This document shows, piece after piece, positions 28,652-38,173 of a stretch of 64,000 bases of DNA (the first letter of the stretch is position 1; every line of letters starts with the position of its first letter). Source of the DNA: Methylophaga sp. GTDB lineage: Bacteria > Pseudomonadota > Gammaproteobacteria > Nitrosococcales > Methylophagaceae. A model generated the notes under the pieces. That model made no database searches and was not told the origin of the DNA. It saw only the letters and a program-made list of their open reading frames with translations. The position numbers were made by a program, and so were the translations under genes. The stretch spans positions 115,062-179,061 of the forward strand of contig PAJP01000004.1 of the NCBI GenBank assembly GCA_002706095.1, read 5' to 3'.

Positions 28652-30769
28652 ATGAAAATGATGAGAGATCAAAAAGTCATGGATACACAGCAATCATTAG
28701 AAACCAAATCCAGCTGGAGCGTTAGATTGAAACATCATTTATTCTGGCTAACTGCTCTATTTGTAGCTAATACCGCTGCTGCGACAGATATAACTGCTGT
28801 GGATTTCAGTGCGTTGCCTGGTGATAAAGCGAAGATCCTGGTCCAGTTCTCGGATGACTTTCCTGAGCCACACAGCTTTTCAACGGATGACCCAGCTCGC
28901 ATTGTGATTGATTTTGCTGGAGTAAAAAATGCACTCCCACAAAGAGTGAAACAGGTGAATGTTGGCGTCACCAAAAGCATTGCGGCTGTAGAAGCTGGTG
29001 ACCGCACACGAATGGTTATCAACTTACTGCAAAAAGTGCCATACACCATTACACGAAACAATCGTCAGATGACTATCAGTATCGATAGTGCCAATGTAGC
29101 GAAAAATAAAACATCTACCGGTTCTGCATTAAACAGCGTCAAGGATATTGATTTTCGACGTGGAGACGATGGACAGGCTCGTTTAGTGTTAAAGCTGGCT
29201 AATGACAACGCAACCATGGATGTGAAACAACAACGTGGAGATATTGTTGTCGATTTGAGTAATGTGTCGTTGCCGGAAAATCTTCATCGCCGTCTAGATG
29301 TGATGGACTTTGCCACGCCTGTTCAATTCATCGATACAGAAAGTAAAGACGGCGGCACACAGTTAACGCTAACCACAAAAGGCAAATATGAGCACCTTGC
29401 CTATCAATCTGAAAATACATTAGTGGTTGAAGTAAAACCTGTTGCCGATGACGAGTTGAAAAAAGGTGGGCGCAATGAGTTTGGTTATACTGGCGAAAAA
29501 CTCTCACTCAACTTCCAGAATATTGAAGTGCGGGCTGTACTTCAGCTTTTAGCTGATTTTACAGGCATGAACCTCGTTACCAGTGACACCGTGACTGGCA
29601 ACCTGACTCTACGTCTAAAAAATGTTCCCTGGGATCAAGCTCTGGATATCATCTTAAAAACGAAAGGCCTTGCCATGAGACAAAATGGCAATGTGATGTT
29701 AGTTGCACCAGCTTCAGAAATCGCCGCCAGAGAGAAACAAGAACTGGAAGCTCAAAAACAACTTGTTGAGTTAGAGCCACTGTATACGGAGATTAAAGAA
29801 ATCAAGTTTGCTAAAGCCGATGAGCTGGCAACCTTGTTACAAGGTGACGGTAAAGAATCGGGTTTCTTATCTGCCCGAGGTAATATTACGATTGATGCCA
29901 GAACTAATTCTCTGTTAATTCGTGATACGGCAAAAGGTCTGACTGAAATCAGTCAAGTCATTGAACAATTAGACAAACCTGTCAGACAAGTATTAATAGA
30001 GTCACGTATTGTTATTGCAAATAATGACTTTGAGAATGAATTAGGTGTTCGTTTTGGGGCGTCTGGTCGTAGCCGAACCTTGGGTGTGGGTACGTCTGGC
30101 TCATTAGATGGCTTGACCGTGACTGATGGTGTGAGTAATCCAAACTTGGTCACACCCGCAACCGGCACACGAACATTAGGTCAGGATTTAAATGTGAACC
30201 TTCCTGTGACAGATGCTTCTGGCACCATAGGACTTGCTTTAACAAAACTTCCACTAGGAATGATACTAGAGCTTGAATTATCAGCCATGGAGACCGAAGG
30301 TAAAGGTGAGGTTATTTCTTCACCACGAGTGATTACCTCTAACCAAAAGCAAGCTACCATTGAGCAAGGGACAGAAATACCGTATCAGGAAGCAACATCA
30401 AGCGGCGCAACGAATGTGTCGTTCAAAGAGGCCGTGCTGAAGCTGGATGTGACACCTCAAATTACACCTGATGATCGTATTGTGATGGACTTAGAAGTCA
30501 GCAAGGATGCCGTTGGTAGTTTATTCAATGGTATTCCGAGTATTGATACCCGTAAAGTTCAGACACAAGTCTTAGTTGACAATGGTGAAACAGTAGTTTT
30601 GGGTGGGATTTATGAACAAACAAAATCTGACACGGTAGAGCGTGTCCCGTTTTTTGGTGATTTACCTTACGTTGGCTTTATGTTCAGAAATACGAATAAA
30701 ACAGATTCAAAACGTGAATTACTGGTTTTCATCACACCCAAAATTGTAAAAGAAGGATTTCAATACTGA
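28652..30769 (+). CDS. pilQ: type IV pilus secretin PilQ
   Basis: 705 aa outer-membrane secretin through which the pilus passes. Two AMIN domains (about 50-250) bind peptidoglycan, followed by a secretin short N-domain (LNFQNIEVRAVLQLLADFTG), an N1-type domain and the secretin core with VISSPRVITSNQKQATIEQG and the C-terminal GDLPYVGFMFR, ELLVFITPKI. The start lies 3 nt after pilP with GAGG upstream. The signal peptide is long (about 45 residues). A strong terminator follows. Confidence 0.95.
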   Translation: MKMMRDQKVMDTQQSLETKSSWSVRLKHHLFWLTALFVANTAAATDITAVDFSALPGDKAKILVQFSDDFPEPHSFSTDDPARIVIDFAGVKNALPQRVKQVNVGVTKSIAAVEAGDRTRMVINLLQKVPYTITRNNRQMTISIDSANVAKNKTSTGSALNSVKDIDFRRGDDGQARLVLKLANDNATMDVKQQRGDIVVDLSNVSLPENLHRRLDVMDFATPVQFIDTESKDGGTQLTLTTKGKYEHLAYQSENTLVVEVKPVADDELKKGGRNEFGYTGEKLSLNFQNIEVRAVLQLLADFTGMNLVTSDTVTGNLTLRLKNVPWDQALDIILKTKGLAMRQNGNVMLVAPASEIAAREKQELEAQKQLVELEPLYTEIKEIKFAKADELATLLQGDGKESGFLSARGNITIDARTNSLLIRDTAKGLTEISQVIEQLDKPVRQVLIESRIVIANNDFENELGVRFGASGRSRTLGVGTSGSLDGLTVTDGVSNPNLVTPATGTRTLGQDLNVNLPVTDASGTIGLALTKLPLGMILELELSAMETEGKGEVISSPRVITSNQKQATIEQGTEIPYQEATSSGATNVSFKEAVLKLDVTPQITPDDRIVMDLEVSKDAVGSLFNGIPSIDTRKVQTQVLVDNGETVVLGGIYEQTKSDTVERVPFFGDLPYVGFMFRNTNKTDSKRELLVFITPKIVKEGFQY

Positions 30770-30793
30770 AATCAGTCATTATCGGTTAAAATG

Positions 30794-30826
30794 AAAAAGC
30801 CGGATCTTATGTGATCCGGCTTTTTT
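30794..30826 (+). terminator. intrinsic terminator after pilQ
   Basis: GCCGGATC (30799-30806) pairs with GATCCGGC (30813-30820), 6-nt loop, followed by six T's, with A's on the other side. It separates pilMNOPQ from aroK by only 26 nt. Confidence 0.92.
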
Positions 30827-30852
30827 GTCATCAGCATTTGGATTAAACCACT

Positions 30853-31404
30853 TTGAGTTTAGGAAATATATTTCTTGTTGGGCCGATGGGCGCAGGTAAA
30901 TCTACAATAGGTAGACAGCTTGCAAAAGCTCTACACAGGAAGTTTTACGATAGCGATAAAGTTATTGAAAAGCGAACAGGTGTGTCTATTTCCTGGATAT
31001 TTGAAATGGAAGGGGAATCTGGCTTTAGAGACAGAGAATCAAAAGCGATTGATGAATTAACTGATTTGAAAAAGGTAGTTGTGGCTACTGGTGGCGGTGC
31101 GGTTTTGTCTGAACAAAATCGTCAATGGCTTAAAACGCGTGGCCAGGTTATTTATTTATCTGCATCGGCAGAGCAATTATATCGACGTACAGCCAGAGAT
31201 AAAAAACGTCCCTTATTACAAAACACCGATAGACGTAAACAAATTGAAAACTTACTCTCAATTCGAGATCCTCTCTATCGTGATGTGGCTGATATTATTG
31301 TAAAAACAGGTGAGCAATCTGTTCAGCATACCGTCAATGAAGTGATTCGTAAGCTGAAAGAATTAGACAAAAAAAGTGAAACGCATGAAAACGCTACAGG
31401 TTGA
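30853..31404 (+). CDS. aroK: shikimate kinase AroK
   Basis: Phosphorylates shikimate in the chorismate pathway. 183 aa. P-loop GPMGAGKST, shikimate-binding [24 protein letters not shown] and the lid RDKKRPLL match AroK. Start is TTG 30853; no ATG or GTG precedes the P-loop strand. The end overlaps aroB. Confidence 0.94.
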   Translation: MSLGNIFLVGPMGAGKSTIGRQLAKALHRKFYDSDKVIEKRTGVSISWIFEMEGESGFRDRESKAIDELTDLKKVVVATGGGAVLSEQNRQWLKTRGQVIYLSASAEQLYRRTARDKKRPLLQNTDRRKQIENLLSIRDPLYRDVADIIVKTGEQSVQHTVNEVIRKLKELDKKSETHENATG

Positions 31405-32470
31405 ATTAGCAGAACGCAGTTATCCCATTTATATCGGGACTGAGTTATTGTCACAGAAAGAGTTGCTAAGCAAGCATATCAAACGTCGCGAAGTCGTGAT
31501 TGTGACGAATGAGACCATTGCACCTTTATACCTTGAGAAAGTGAGTGCTTTACTGACCGAGTTTAAGTGTGAATCTGTCATTTTGCCGGATGGTGAGTCG
31601 TATAAAACTCTCGAGGTAATGAATCAGATTTTTGATAAGTTACTCTCGGAGCAGTTCTCAAGGCAAGTGACATTGATTGCACTTGGAGGGGGCGTTATCG
31701 GTGACATGACAGGGTTTGCTGCGGCATGTTATCAACGGGGTGTACCATTTATCCAAATACCCACCACCTTGTTATCACAAGTTGACTCTTCCGTGGGCGG
31801 AAAGACTGCGGTGAATCATGCTTTGGGTAAGAACATGATTGGCGCGTTTTATCAGCCGCAATGTGTCATTGCGGATACCAACACACTCAATACCCTGGAT
31901 GATAGACAATTAGCTTCCGGTATAGCGGAAGTCATCAAATATGGCTTGATTAATGATTTGGCTTTTTTTGAATGGCTGGAAAACAATATTTCAGCGTTAA
32001 AGCAGCGTGATCCACAGGCATTAGCCTATGCTATCGAGCGTTCATGTCAGGATAAGGCCGATATTGTTGCTAAAGACGAGACAGAACAAGACGTTCGTGC
32101 ATTATTAAATTTAGGTCATACTTTTGGTCATGCCATTGAAACGGGCATGGGCTATGGCAATTGGTTGCATGGCGAAGCGATTGCAACCGGGATGTTAATG
32201 GCCGCCGATCTGTCAGCAAGACAAGGTTGGATGTCAACTGAGGATGTTGCACGTATACGAGATTTATTCATTGCTGCAGGGCTACCAGTTGATGGACCAC
32301 AACAAATGTCTTCTGACGACTTTATGTCATTAATGTCAGTTGATAAAAAAGTTCAGGATGGAGTCATTCGCCTGGTGTTATTGAAAGGCATAGGCAAAGC
32401 CATTATCAGTGATAATTATGATGCAGATAAACTGCGTGAAACACTGATGGCATTTCAAAAAGAACTATAG
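31385..32470 (+). CDS. aroB: 3-dehydroquinate synthase AroB
   Basis: Second step of the shikimate pathway; NAD+ and zinc enzyme, 361 aa. Motifs: [45 protein letters not shown], and zinc ligands in [11 protein letters not shown] with HGEA. ATG 31385 ([15 protein letters not shown]) fits the family; a GTG 9 nt upstream is a weaker choice. Overlaps aroK by 20 bases. Confidence 0.95.
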   Translation: MKTLQVELAERSYPIYIGTELLSQKELLSKHIKRREVVIVTNETIAPLYLEKVSALLTEFKCESVILPDGESYKTLEVMNQIFDKLLSEQFSRQVTLIALGGGVIGDMTGFAAACYQRGVPFIQIPTTLLSQVDSSVGGKTAVNHALGKNMIGAFYQPQCVIADTNTLNTLDDRQLASGIAEVIKYGLINDLAFFEWLENNISALKQRDPQALAYAIERSCQDKADIVAKDETEQDVRALLNLGHTFGHAIETGMGYGNWLHGEAIATGMLMAADLSARQGWMSTEDVARIRDLFIAAGLPVDGPQQMSSDDFMSLMSVDKKVQDGVIRLVLLKGIGKAIISDNYDADKLRETLMAFQKEL

Positions 32471-32477
32471 GTGCTGA

Positions 32478-34019
32478 ATGAGTGATATTGCTGCAACATC
32501 GCCAGAGCCAGCATATATCACTAAGCTGGCTTTACGTCATCTTCCTTTCTCTGAGGTAAAAGAGACGCAAGACTTTTTCGATGGCCGCTATATCAAGCAA
32601 CGACGTTTACTGATATTACATTTATTAAGATCTACTACTACTCCCATTCTGTTGCAGGCAGATTCAGGGGCAGGTAAGACAACGTTATTACAGCAACTAC
32701 AGCGTCAGGCACCGTCTGATATACGGTTTTACAGCTGGCAGAAAAATGTGTCAGCTGCTGAGCAGTATCAAAGCATGTTAAAAATATTAGCGACTGAAAC
32801 GGCTTCGACACGAGATGAAACAGCGCTAACGAATATTTTAAAAGAGCGGTTCGGTCATCTAAAAAAACTCAACATTACTCCTGTCTTACTGGTTGACGAT
32901 GTGCACTTGTTGACGGAGGTTGAGCAGCAAGTCTTACAAGTCTGTCTCAGCTGGCAAGATGAGCAGAAAGAGCCAGTCATGCAAGCTGTCATAGCAATGA
33001 CGGCAAAAACACCCTTTACGCTTATTTCCACGCAATGGATGGATTTACCGCCATTAGAGCTTATTGAAACAGAAGCGTATTTATTACACCGCTTGAAATA
33101 CGCTGGACTTCAGGGAGATAGCCCTTTCACCCAAAAAGAGATTCAATATTTAAGTAAGACATCAGCAGGGAATCTGGCAAAACTGAATGCCTTGGCGCAT
33201 CAGCAATTATTAGGCATCAAAGCCAAAAAGTGGCGTACCAGACCTTCTATCAGCCTTGGAAACGTCCATTGGCTAAGATGGGGTGGAGGACTTTCGCTGG
33301 CCATTGTTATTCTGCTTATCCTAAGTTTTCAGAATCAAATCAATGAATGGATTACAGCCTCTACCACAACTGAAAATCACCTCGATTTGCCGGAAGATAT
33401 TACAACCGAAGATGAGAAGCTGGCCACGGTTATTGTTGGGGATGAGCAAGAAAAAGCAGCAGAAATGCTCTCGGAACGTGAAAAGTTAGAAGCGCTACTT
33501 GCTGAAATTCCTCCTCCAGCGTCCCAGGAAAGTGAGGCTCCAAAGGCCATAGAGCCAGAACCACTCAGCGCACCTGTTCCTCAGCAACTTTCTGAGCCTG
33601 AAGAACAACCCCTCGCCGAGATATCAGTGGAAGAGCTGTCAGGGGAAAACACCAGTCAGCAATCACGTCAGGAAGCTACAGATAAAGCTGATGAGGATAT
33701 GCTGAGCGCTGTTCACCAAAGAGACTGGATTCTGTCTCGTCCAGAAAAAAGCTATACATTCCAATTAATGGGATCGTGGGAAGATAAAGAAGTCGATGAC
33801 TTTATCAAGGAGCATGGGCTGAAAGGCGATGTTGCCCGCTTCACCAGCTTACGCGAGAATAAACCATGGCATGTGCTTATTTATGGTGTTTATCCATCTA
33901 AGCAAGCAGCCCTAAAAGCCAGTAATCAGTGGTCTGGTGCCATGAATAATTTGCCAACCTGGTTACGTCGATTTGATAGTGTACAAAAACAAATCAAAGA
34001 AAAGGGCGTAGCACCCTAA
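32478..34019 (+). CDS. damX: DamX-like cell-division protein (AAA ATPase plus SPOR domain)
   Basis: 513 aa. Cytoplasmic AAA/ExeA-like ATPase domain (about 20-255; Walker A ADSGAGKTTLL, Walker B VLLVDDVHLL), one transmembrane helix (about 272-290), an acidic Pro/Glu-rich periplasmic linker and a C-terminal SPOR domain (about 435-505), which binds denuded septal glycan. Follows aroB by 7 nt as in E. coli. E. coli DamX keeps a shorter version of the N-terminal part. Overlaps the convergent decarboxylase gene by 26 bases. Confidence 0.9.
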   Translation: MSDIAATSPEPAYITKLALRHLPFSEVKETQDFFDGRYIKQRRLLILHLLRSTTTPILLQADSGAGKTTLLQQLQRQAPSDIRFYSWQKNVSAAEQYQSMLKILATETASTRDETALTNILKERFGHLKKLNITPVLLVDDVHLLTEVEQQVLQVCLSWQDEQKEPVMQAVIAMTAKTPFTLISTQWMDLPPLELIETEAYLLHRLKYAGLQGDSPFTQKEIQYLSKTSAGNLAKLNALAHQQLLGIKAKKWRTRPSISLGNVHWLRWGGGLSLAIVILLILSFQNQINEWITASTTTENHLDLPEDITTEDEKLATVIVGDEQEKAAEMLSEREKLEALLAEIPPPASQESEAPKAIEPEPLSAPVPQQLSEPEEQPLAEISVEELSGENTSQQSRQEATDKADEDMLSAVHQRDWILSRPEKSYTFQLMGSWEDKEVDDFIKEHGLKGDVARFTSLRENKPWHVLIYGVYPSKQAALKASNQWSGAMNNLPTWLRRFDSVQKQIKEKGVAP

Positions 34020-35142
34020 GAATATTGTCTGCGCTTGTATCGAGTCCTGCAAAAACGACACGATAATACAAGGTTTGATTTAATTTAATAGTAGAAATGG
34101 TGCCATTTTTAATTAATGATGTTAAATCATGATCCTGGTTGAGCTTGAAGCAGACAATACCTGTCCCATGATTGATCACTTTACACTTAGCTTGTTCAAG
34201 TGCTTCGGTAAAATGTGCTGCTTGTGCAAGACGATAAGCCATTTTTTCAATAAACCATGTTTTGCCCAGCAGCTTCCAGTTTAACCATAAGGGAAGAAAA
34301 ACCTCTCCTCCATAAGAACCACCAATGGTCATCTCGGGCGGCTCTGATAGGTAATCAATCGCACTCATCAATTCTGGGGCTTGATGGCTAAATAAAAGAC
34401 TGCATGGTCTAGGTTGGAATAATGCTTTATGGGGGTCGAAACTCAAGCTATCGACTTTCGATATGAGTTGTTTAAGCTCATTAGCCTGTAAAAGCATAAA
34501 GCCTCCCCAGGCGCCATCTACGTGTAACCATGAGTCATATTTAGTCGCAATTGCTGTTATCTCTTCGATGGGATCCACAGCCCCCGTGGCTGTGGTTCCC
34601 ATATTAGCAATAATGGCAAGTGGTGCAGTCTCTGCACATTTTTCTTCTAATGAGGCGAGGTGGATTTGTTGACGCCCGTTACATTCAATTACTTCAAAAG
34701 TGATACCGAGAATATCACAGGCTTTGGCTATGGAATAATGGCACGCTTCACTGCCATAAATCACGTTTTTATTAGTGTCTGACTGCTTTCTCGCCTGCCA
34801 TAAAGCCTGTAGATTTGAGAATGTTCCACCATGAGTAAATTGGGTGTAAGTAAATCCAAACTCTTCTGCCAGCGTGTAACGAAGTTCTGTTTCAGCTTGT
34901 TTGAGTTTGGGATAAAGCTCAGGAGATAACAGATTGCCATGATGGTGCAATGCCAACTGCATACCTAACTGACTGTATGGTGCCAGATCGGGTGTCATAT
35001 GAGCTGCCCAACATGCATTCTGGTAACGGCTGGCCTCTTCGACAAGATCCTGATAACTGATATCAGACGAAAGATTTTCCCGTGCATTATCTGCTTGTGC
35101 TGTCTGGCTTATTCCATCCTCAGCATCATAGTTATGTTTCAT
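33994..35142 (-). CDS. PLP-dependent group II decarboxylase, MfnA-like
   Basis: 382 aa. The PLP lysine lies in SFDPHKALFQPRPCS, and the cofactor-binding HVDGAWGGFML and THGGTFSNLQAL are conserved. The compact size matches archaeal MfnA (tyrosine decarboxylase giving tyramine for methanofuran; some homologues make beta-alanine from aspartate). It is last in a tight minus-strand run of methylofuran-type genes, which favours a tyrosine or related substrate. Other group II substrates cannot be excluded. Its tail overlaps damX. Confidence 0.78.
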   Translation of the reverse strand: MKHNYDAEDGISQTAQADNARENLSSDISYQDLVEEASRYQNACWAAHMTPDLAPYSQLGMQLALHHHGNLLSPELYPKLKQAETELRYTLAEEFGFTYTQFTHGGTFSNLQALWQARKQSDTNKNVIYGSEACHYSIAKACDILGITFEVIECNGRQQIHLASLEEKCAETAPLAIIANMGTTATGAVDPIEEITAIATKYDSWLHVDGAWGGFMLLQANELKQLISKVDSLSFDPHKALFQPRPCSLLFSHQAPELMSAIDYLSEPPEMTIGGSYGGEVFLPLWLNWKLLGKTWFIEKMAYRLAQAAHFTEALEQAKCKVINHGTGIVCFKLNQDHDLTSLIKNGTISTIKLNQTLYYRVVFAGLDTSADNILRVLRPFL

Positions 35143-35148
35143 GTTTGT

Positions 35149-35733
35149 TCATTGCAGTACAAGACCTTTGTCGGGAAACAAGGCTTGCTGTTGAAAGTGA
35201 AACAGGCGTGTCATAACGGGCTGTTGATGGAATAAGGGCAGAAAGCCACTGTCCAGGACGTTATGATTAATTAAAGATTTTATCTGACTAGAAATAACGG
35301 TACTGCGTTTAATGATGCTGAGCTCATCCGCCTTGAGTGACTGACTCAGCCACAAGGCCATGCTATCTGAAGTAATATTCCAGCTATGTTTTAACTCTGC
35401 TACAGACAATACTCTATGATCGGGAAGCCAGATATATAAACCATTTTTCAATAGCGTTGTCTGTTGCTCACCTGGGTAGTAGAAAGGGCGACAATTCGGT
35501 GCTAGATCTTTTATTAATAAACCAAATTGTGACATGGCTAAGATGGCCATATGATGTGCTGTCGCATCACTAAAGCGGTGTAAACGTTGAGCATGCCGAA
35601 CTTCATCAGCAAAAGGGCCACCGCCAGGTACGATAATCACGGTTTCGTATTCGCTGGCTCGACTTAATAATGTTAGCCATTGCTTAAGTTCTGGCGTATG
35701 AAAAAGACTACCACCCAGTTTAATAATTCGCAT
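35149..35733 (-). CDS. amino-acid-kinase-fold protein, MfnE-like
   Basis: 194 aa. N-terminal MRIIKLGGSLF, VIIVPGGGPFADEV and the later WNITSDSMALWLSQ show the aspartokinase/uridylate-kinase fold. MfnE phosphorylates aminomethylfuran-methyl phosphate in methanofuran synthesis, and the gene stands between pabB and the MfnA-like gene with gaps of 1 and 6 nt, so this role is inferred from fold plus context. Confidence 0.78.
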   Translation of the reverse strand: MRIIKLGGSLFHTPELKQWLTLLSRASEYETVIIVPGGGPFADEVRHAQRLHRFSDATAHHMAILAMSQFGLLIKDLAPNCRPFYYPGEQQTTLLKNGLYIWLPDHRVLSVAELKHSWNITSDSMALWLSQSLKADELSIIKRSTVISSQIKSLINHNVLDSGFLPLFHQQPVMTRLFHFQQQALFPDKGLVLQ

Positions 35734-35734
35734 G

Positions 35735-37120
35735 TTATTGTAAAAATTGAATTAGGTTAATCATTGCTGCTGCTTTATCGTGCACTTCCTGGTATTCCTC
35801 ATCTGCATCAGAGTCTGCCACAATTCCGCCTCCAGCCCAGAATCTTAGACGATTATCACTGAATACCATGGTGCGAATAGTAATGTTGGTATCCATATTA
35901 CCATCAAAACCAATATAGCCGATGCTTCCACAGTAGACACCGCGACGTTGGGGTTCAAGCTCTTCTATAATTTCCATTGCTCGTAGTTTTGGCGCGCCAG
36001 TTATAGAGCCGCCAGGGAAACATGCTCTGAGTAAAGTCACCGCTGACTCTGTCTTGGCCAAGGTACCTGTAATCGTGCTCACGAGGTGGTGGACAGTGGC
36101 AAAGCTCTCCAATGCAAAAGGGTGAGGGACCTGAATACTTCCCGGTTCACAAACCTTACCAATATCATTCCTTAGCAGGTCGACAATCATTAAGTTCTCG
36201 GCACGATCTTTTAGGCTGTTTTGAAGTGACTCAGCAAGCAATCGATCTTTTTCAGGATTATGGCGATCGCGAGGTCTTGTTCCCTTGATAGGTTTTGTTT
36301 CTACCTGTGTTCCCTCAACACGCAATAAGCGTTCTGGTGAAGAGCTTAAGACCGAGACGGTACCCGTATCAAAATAGGCTGAAAAGGGCGCTGAATTTTG
36401 TTTTCTTAAAGCCTGATATGCCAACCATGAATCACCTTCAGCATTAACTTCGAAGCGCTTTGCCAGATTAACCTGATAACAATCGCCCTCAGTAATGTAG
36501 TTTTTTATTTTTTTGAAAGCTGACTTATACGATGTCGTATCGAAGTTACTTTTTAATCGACTGGTGATATTGAATGTTCTTGCTTGCTTGTCAGCTAAGG
36601 AGTTCAAGGTTTTGAGCAAGTCTGACCATCTATCCTCTGTATGAGGATCAAGACCATGACTAACCAGCCAGCTACGTTTCAACTTGTGATCAACGACGAC
36701 TGCCCAGTCATAAATGCCCACTGCCATGTCTGGAATCTGTTCAGCATCTTCAGCCACTGCTGGTAGTGTCTCCAGATAGCGACCTAAATCATAAGCAAAG
36801 TAGCCAATCGCACCACCGGTAAAAGGTAATGATGTTGTGTCTTGTTTGTAGCGCTGTAAAAGATCATTGAGCAGTAGAAAGGGGTCGGATGTCACCGTTT
36901 TTTTATTCTGACTCTCTGAGATCACTGTTGTGCCATCAGTCGTTTCTAATGTCATAAATGGGGCAGCAGCCAGAATGTCAAAGCGGCCAATATCGGGTGA
37001 AGTATTGGCACTATCCAGCATCACTGGCCAAGGAAAGTGACGGATACGGCAAAAAAGCTCAGCGCTATCTTCAAGATAAGGGAGTTCAGTGGTTAAACGT
37101 GGGTATTCAGAGTTCATCAT
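35735..37120 (-). CDS. pabB: aminodeoxychorismate synthase component I (PabB)
   Basis: 461 aa chorismate-binding enzyme that makes 4-amino-4-deoxychorismate for p-aminobenzoate. The nucleophile-bearing PIKGTRPR (Lys, as in PabB; TrpE has PIAGT) and FPGGSITGAPKLRAMEIIEELE, CGSIGYIGF, IRTMVF and AGGGIVADSD are all present. pABA feeds both folate and the arylamine part of H4MPT, which fits its place inside the cofactor run. Two adjacent ATGs (37120, 37117) are possible starts. Confidence 0.92.
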   Translation of the reverse strand: MMNSEYPRLTTELPYLEDSAELFCRIRHFPWPVMLDSANTSPDIGRFDILAAAPFMTLETTDGTTVISESQNKKTVTSDPFLLLNDLLQRYKQDTTSLPFTGGAIGYFAYDLGRYLETLPAVAEDAEQIPDMAVGIYDWAVVVDHKLKRSWLVSHGLDPHTEDRWSDLLKTLNSLADKQARTFNITSRLKSNFDTTSYKSAFKKIKNYITEGDCYQVNLAKRFEVNAEGDSWLAYQALRKQNSAPFSAYFDTGTVSVLSSSPERLLRVEGTQVETKPIKGTRPRDRHNPEKDRLLAESLQNSLKDRAENLMIVDLLRNDIGKVCEPGSIQVPHPFALESFATVHHLVSTITGTLAKTESAVTLLRACFPGGSITGAPKLRAMEIIEELEPQRRGVYCGSIGYIGFDGNMDTNITIRTMVFSDNRLRFWAGGGIVADSDADEEYQEVHDKAAAMINLIQFLQ

Positions 37121-37126
37121 GTTATT

Positions 37127-38173
37127 TTACGATAACTGCTGTGCAGCAAGAAGCGCTAATGCCGTAGCGGGAGCATAGGATGCAGCATCAGGATGATGCT
37201 GACAGAAGGCAGCGTAATCCACATAAGGGCGATTGAGTCGTGATGCGCATTTCTCGACGATGAATTGACCAATTCCGGCACCTATAATCGGACTTGATGG
37301 TTGCCAATCAGGAAATTGACTTAATACTTGATAGCAGCCATTAAGGATCTGTTGCATTTGCTTCTCAGCAAAATAAGCGGCTACATTTTGCCATTGTGCG
37401 TCGGTGGCATCACGGGCGTCAGAGCCCAACATTCTGGCTAACCGTTGTTGGCTATGCGTTTGAGTCCATGGCTGGCCATCAGTACTACTATCTTGAATAT
37501 CGCTCTCATTGAGTTGATTCAATATCAGCCAGATATCAGCACTACTGGCAAACCATTCTGCAGCCAGGGAAACCCGATTGCCGTGTAATGGGGCAGCATC
37601 ACTTATCGCCATTAACGGTGTTCGTATCGCACCGGTATAAACCAGCTCGCCCGAGCATTGTCGTCCATAATCGGTTGTGGCTGTTGCCGAAACTTGGTGA
37701 CGATCAATCCCAATGATATCGCAGGTCGTGCTGCCGATATCAATGAATACCGCCTGTTCAATATGTTGAGCAGCAAGCAATGCACTTGCTTGCCAGTTCA
37801 TTGAAGCAATATTCTGCCATTGCTCAATCGCTTGATTTTTTGTTAGCCAAGTTGCCTGACCAGCAAAGAAACGCACGTCACTGTTATTGAGGTGAGCGTC
37901 AATAGTTTCGACAATCGCTTTCACTCCTTCTTGGCGATCAGGGAAGGCATCTACGAGTTCTCCTGTCATGGTAATGTAATGACCAGCCGTAGCTTTGGGT
38001 AATAGAGCAAGGGCAGATCTGATGCTTTCATTCAGGGCATCAATGCCTTTCCATAAGGCGCAGGGGAGTTGAAAGACATGTAGTAAATTTCCCGTTGCAT
38101 CAGCATAAGCCACTTTAAGGTGTGCGCCACCAATATCCCAGCCGCAAAATGCCATATTAGTTTGTGTTGTCAT
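37127..38173 (-). CDS. hydantoinase/oxoprolinase-like protein, MfnF-like (H4MPT-linked C1 pathway)
   Basis: 348 aa. Actin-like ATPase motifs CGWDIGGAHLKVAYAD at the N-terminus and FIDIGSTTCDIIGID in the middle, with IIGAGIGQFI near the C-terminus, identify the family known from H4MPT-using methylotrophs and methanogens. In archaea MfnF joins the furan amine to glutamyl-tyramine. It overlaps the ATP-grasp gene by 17 bases upstream and is 6 nt from pabB, so it belongs to one operon. The role here is inferred. Confidence 0.82.
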   Translation of the reverse strand: MTTQTNMAFCGWDIGGAHLKVAYADATGNLLHVFQLPCALWKGIDALNESIRSALALLPKATAGHYITMTGELVDAFPDRQEGVKAIVETIDAHLNNSDVRFFAGQATWLTKNQAIEQWQNIASMNWQASALLAAQHIEQAVFIDIGSTTCDIIGIDRHQVSATATTDYGRQCSGELVYTGAIRTPLMAISDAAPLHGNRVSLAAEWFASSADIWLILNQLNESDIQDSSTDGQPWTQTHSQQRLARMLGSDARDATDAQWQNVAAYFAEKQMQQILNGCYQVLSQFPDWQPSSPIIGAGIGQFIVEKCASRLNRPYVDYAAFCQHHPDAASYAPATALALLAAQQLS

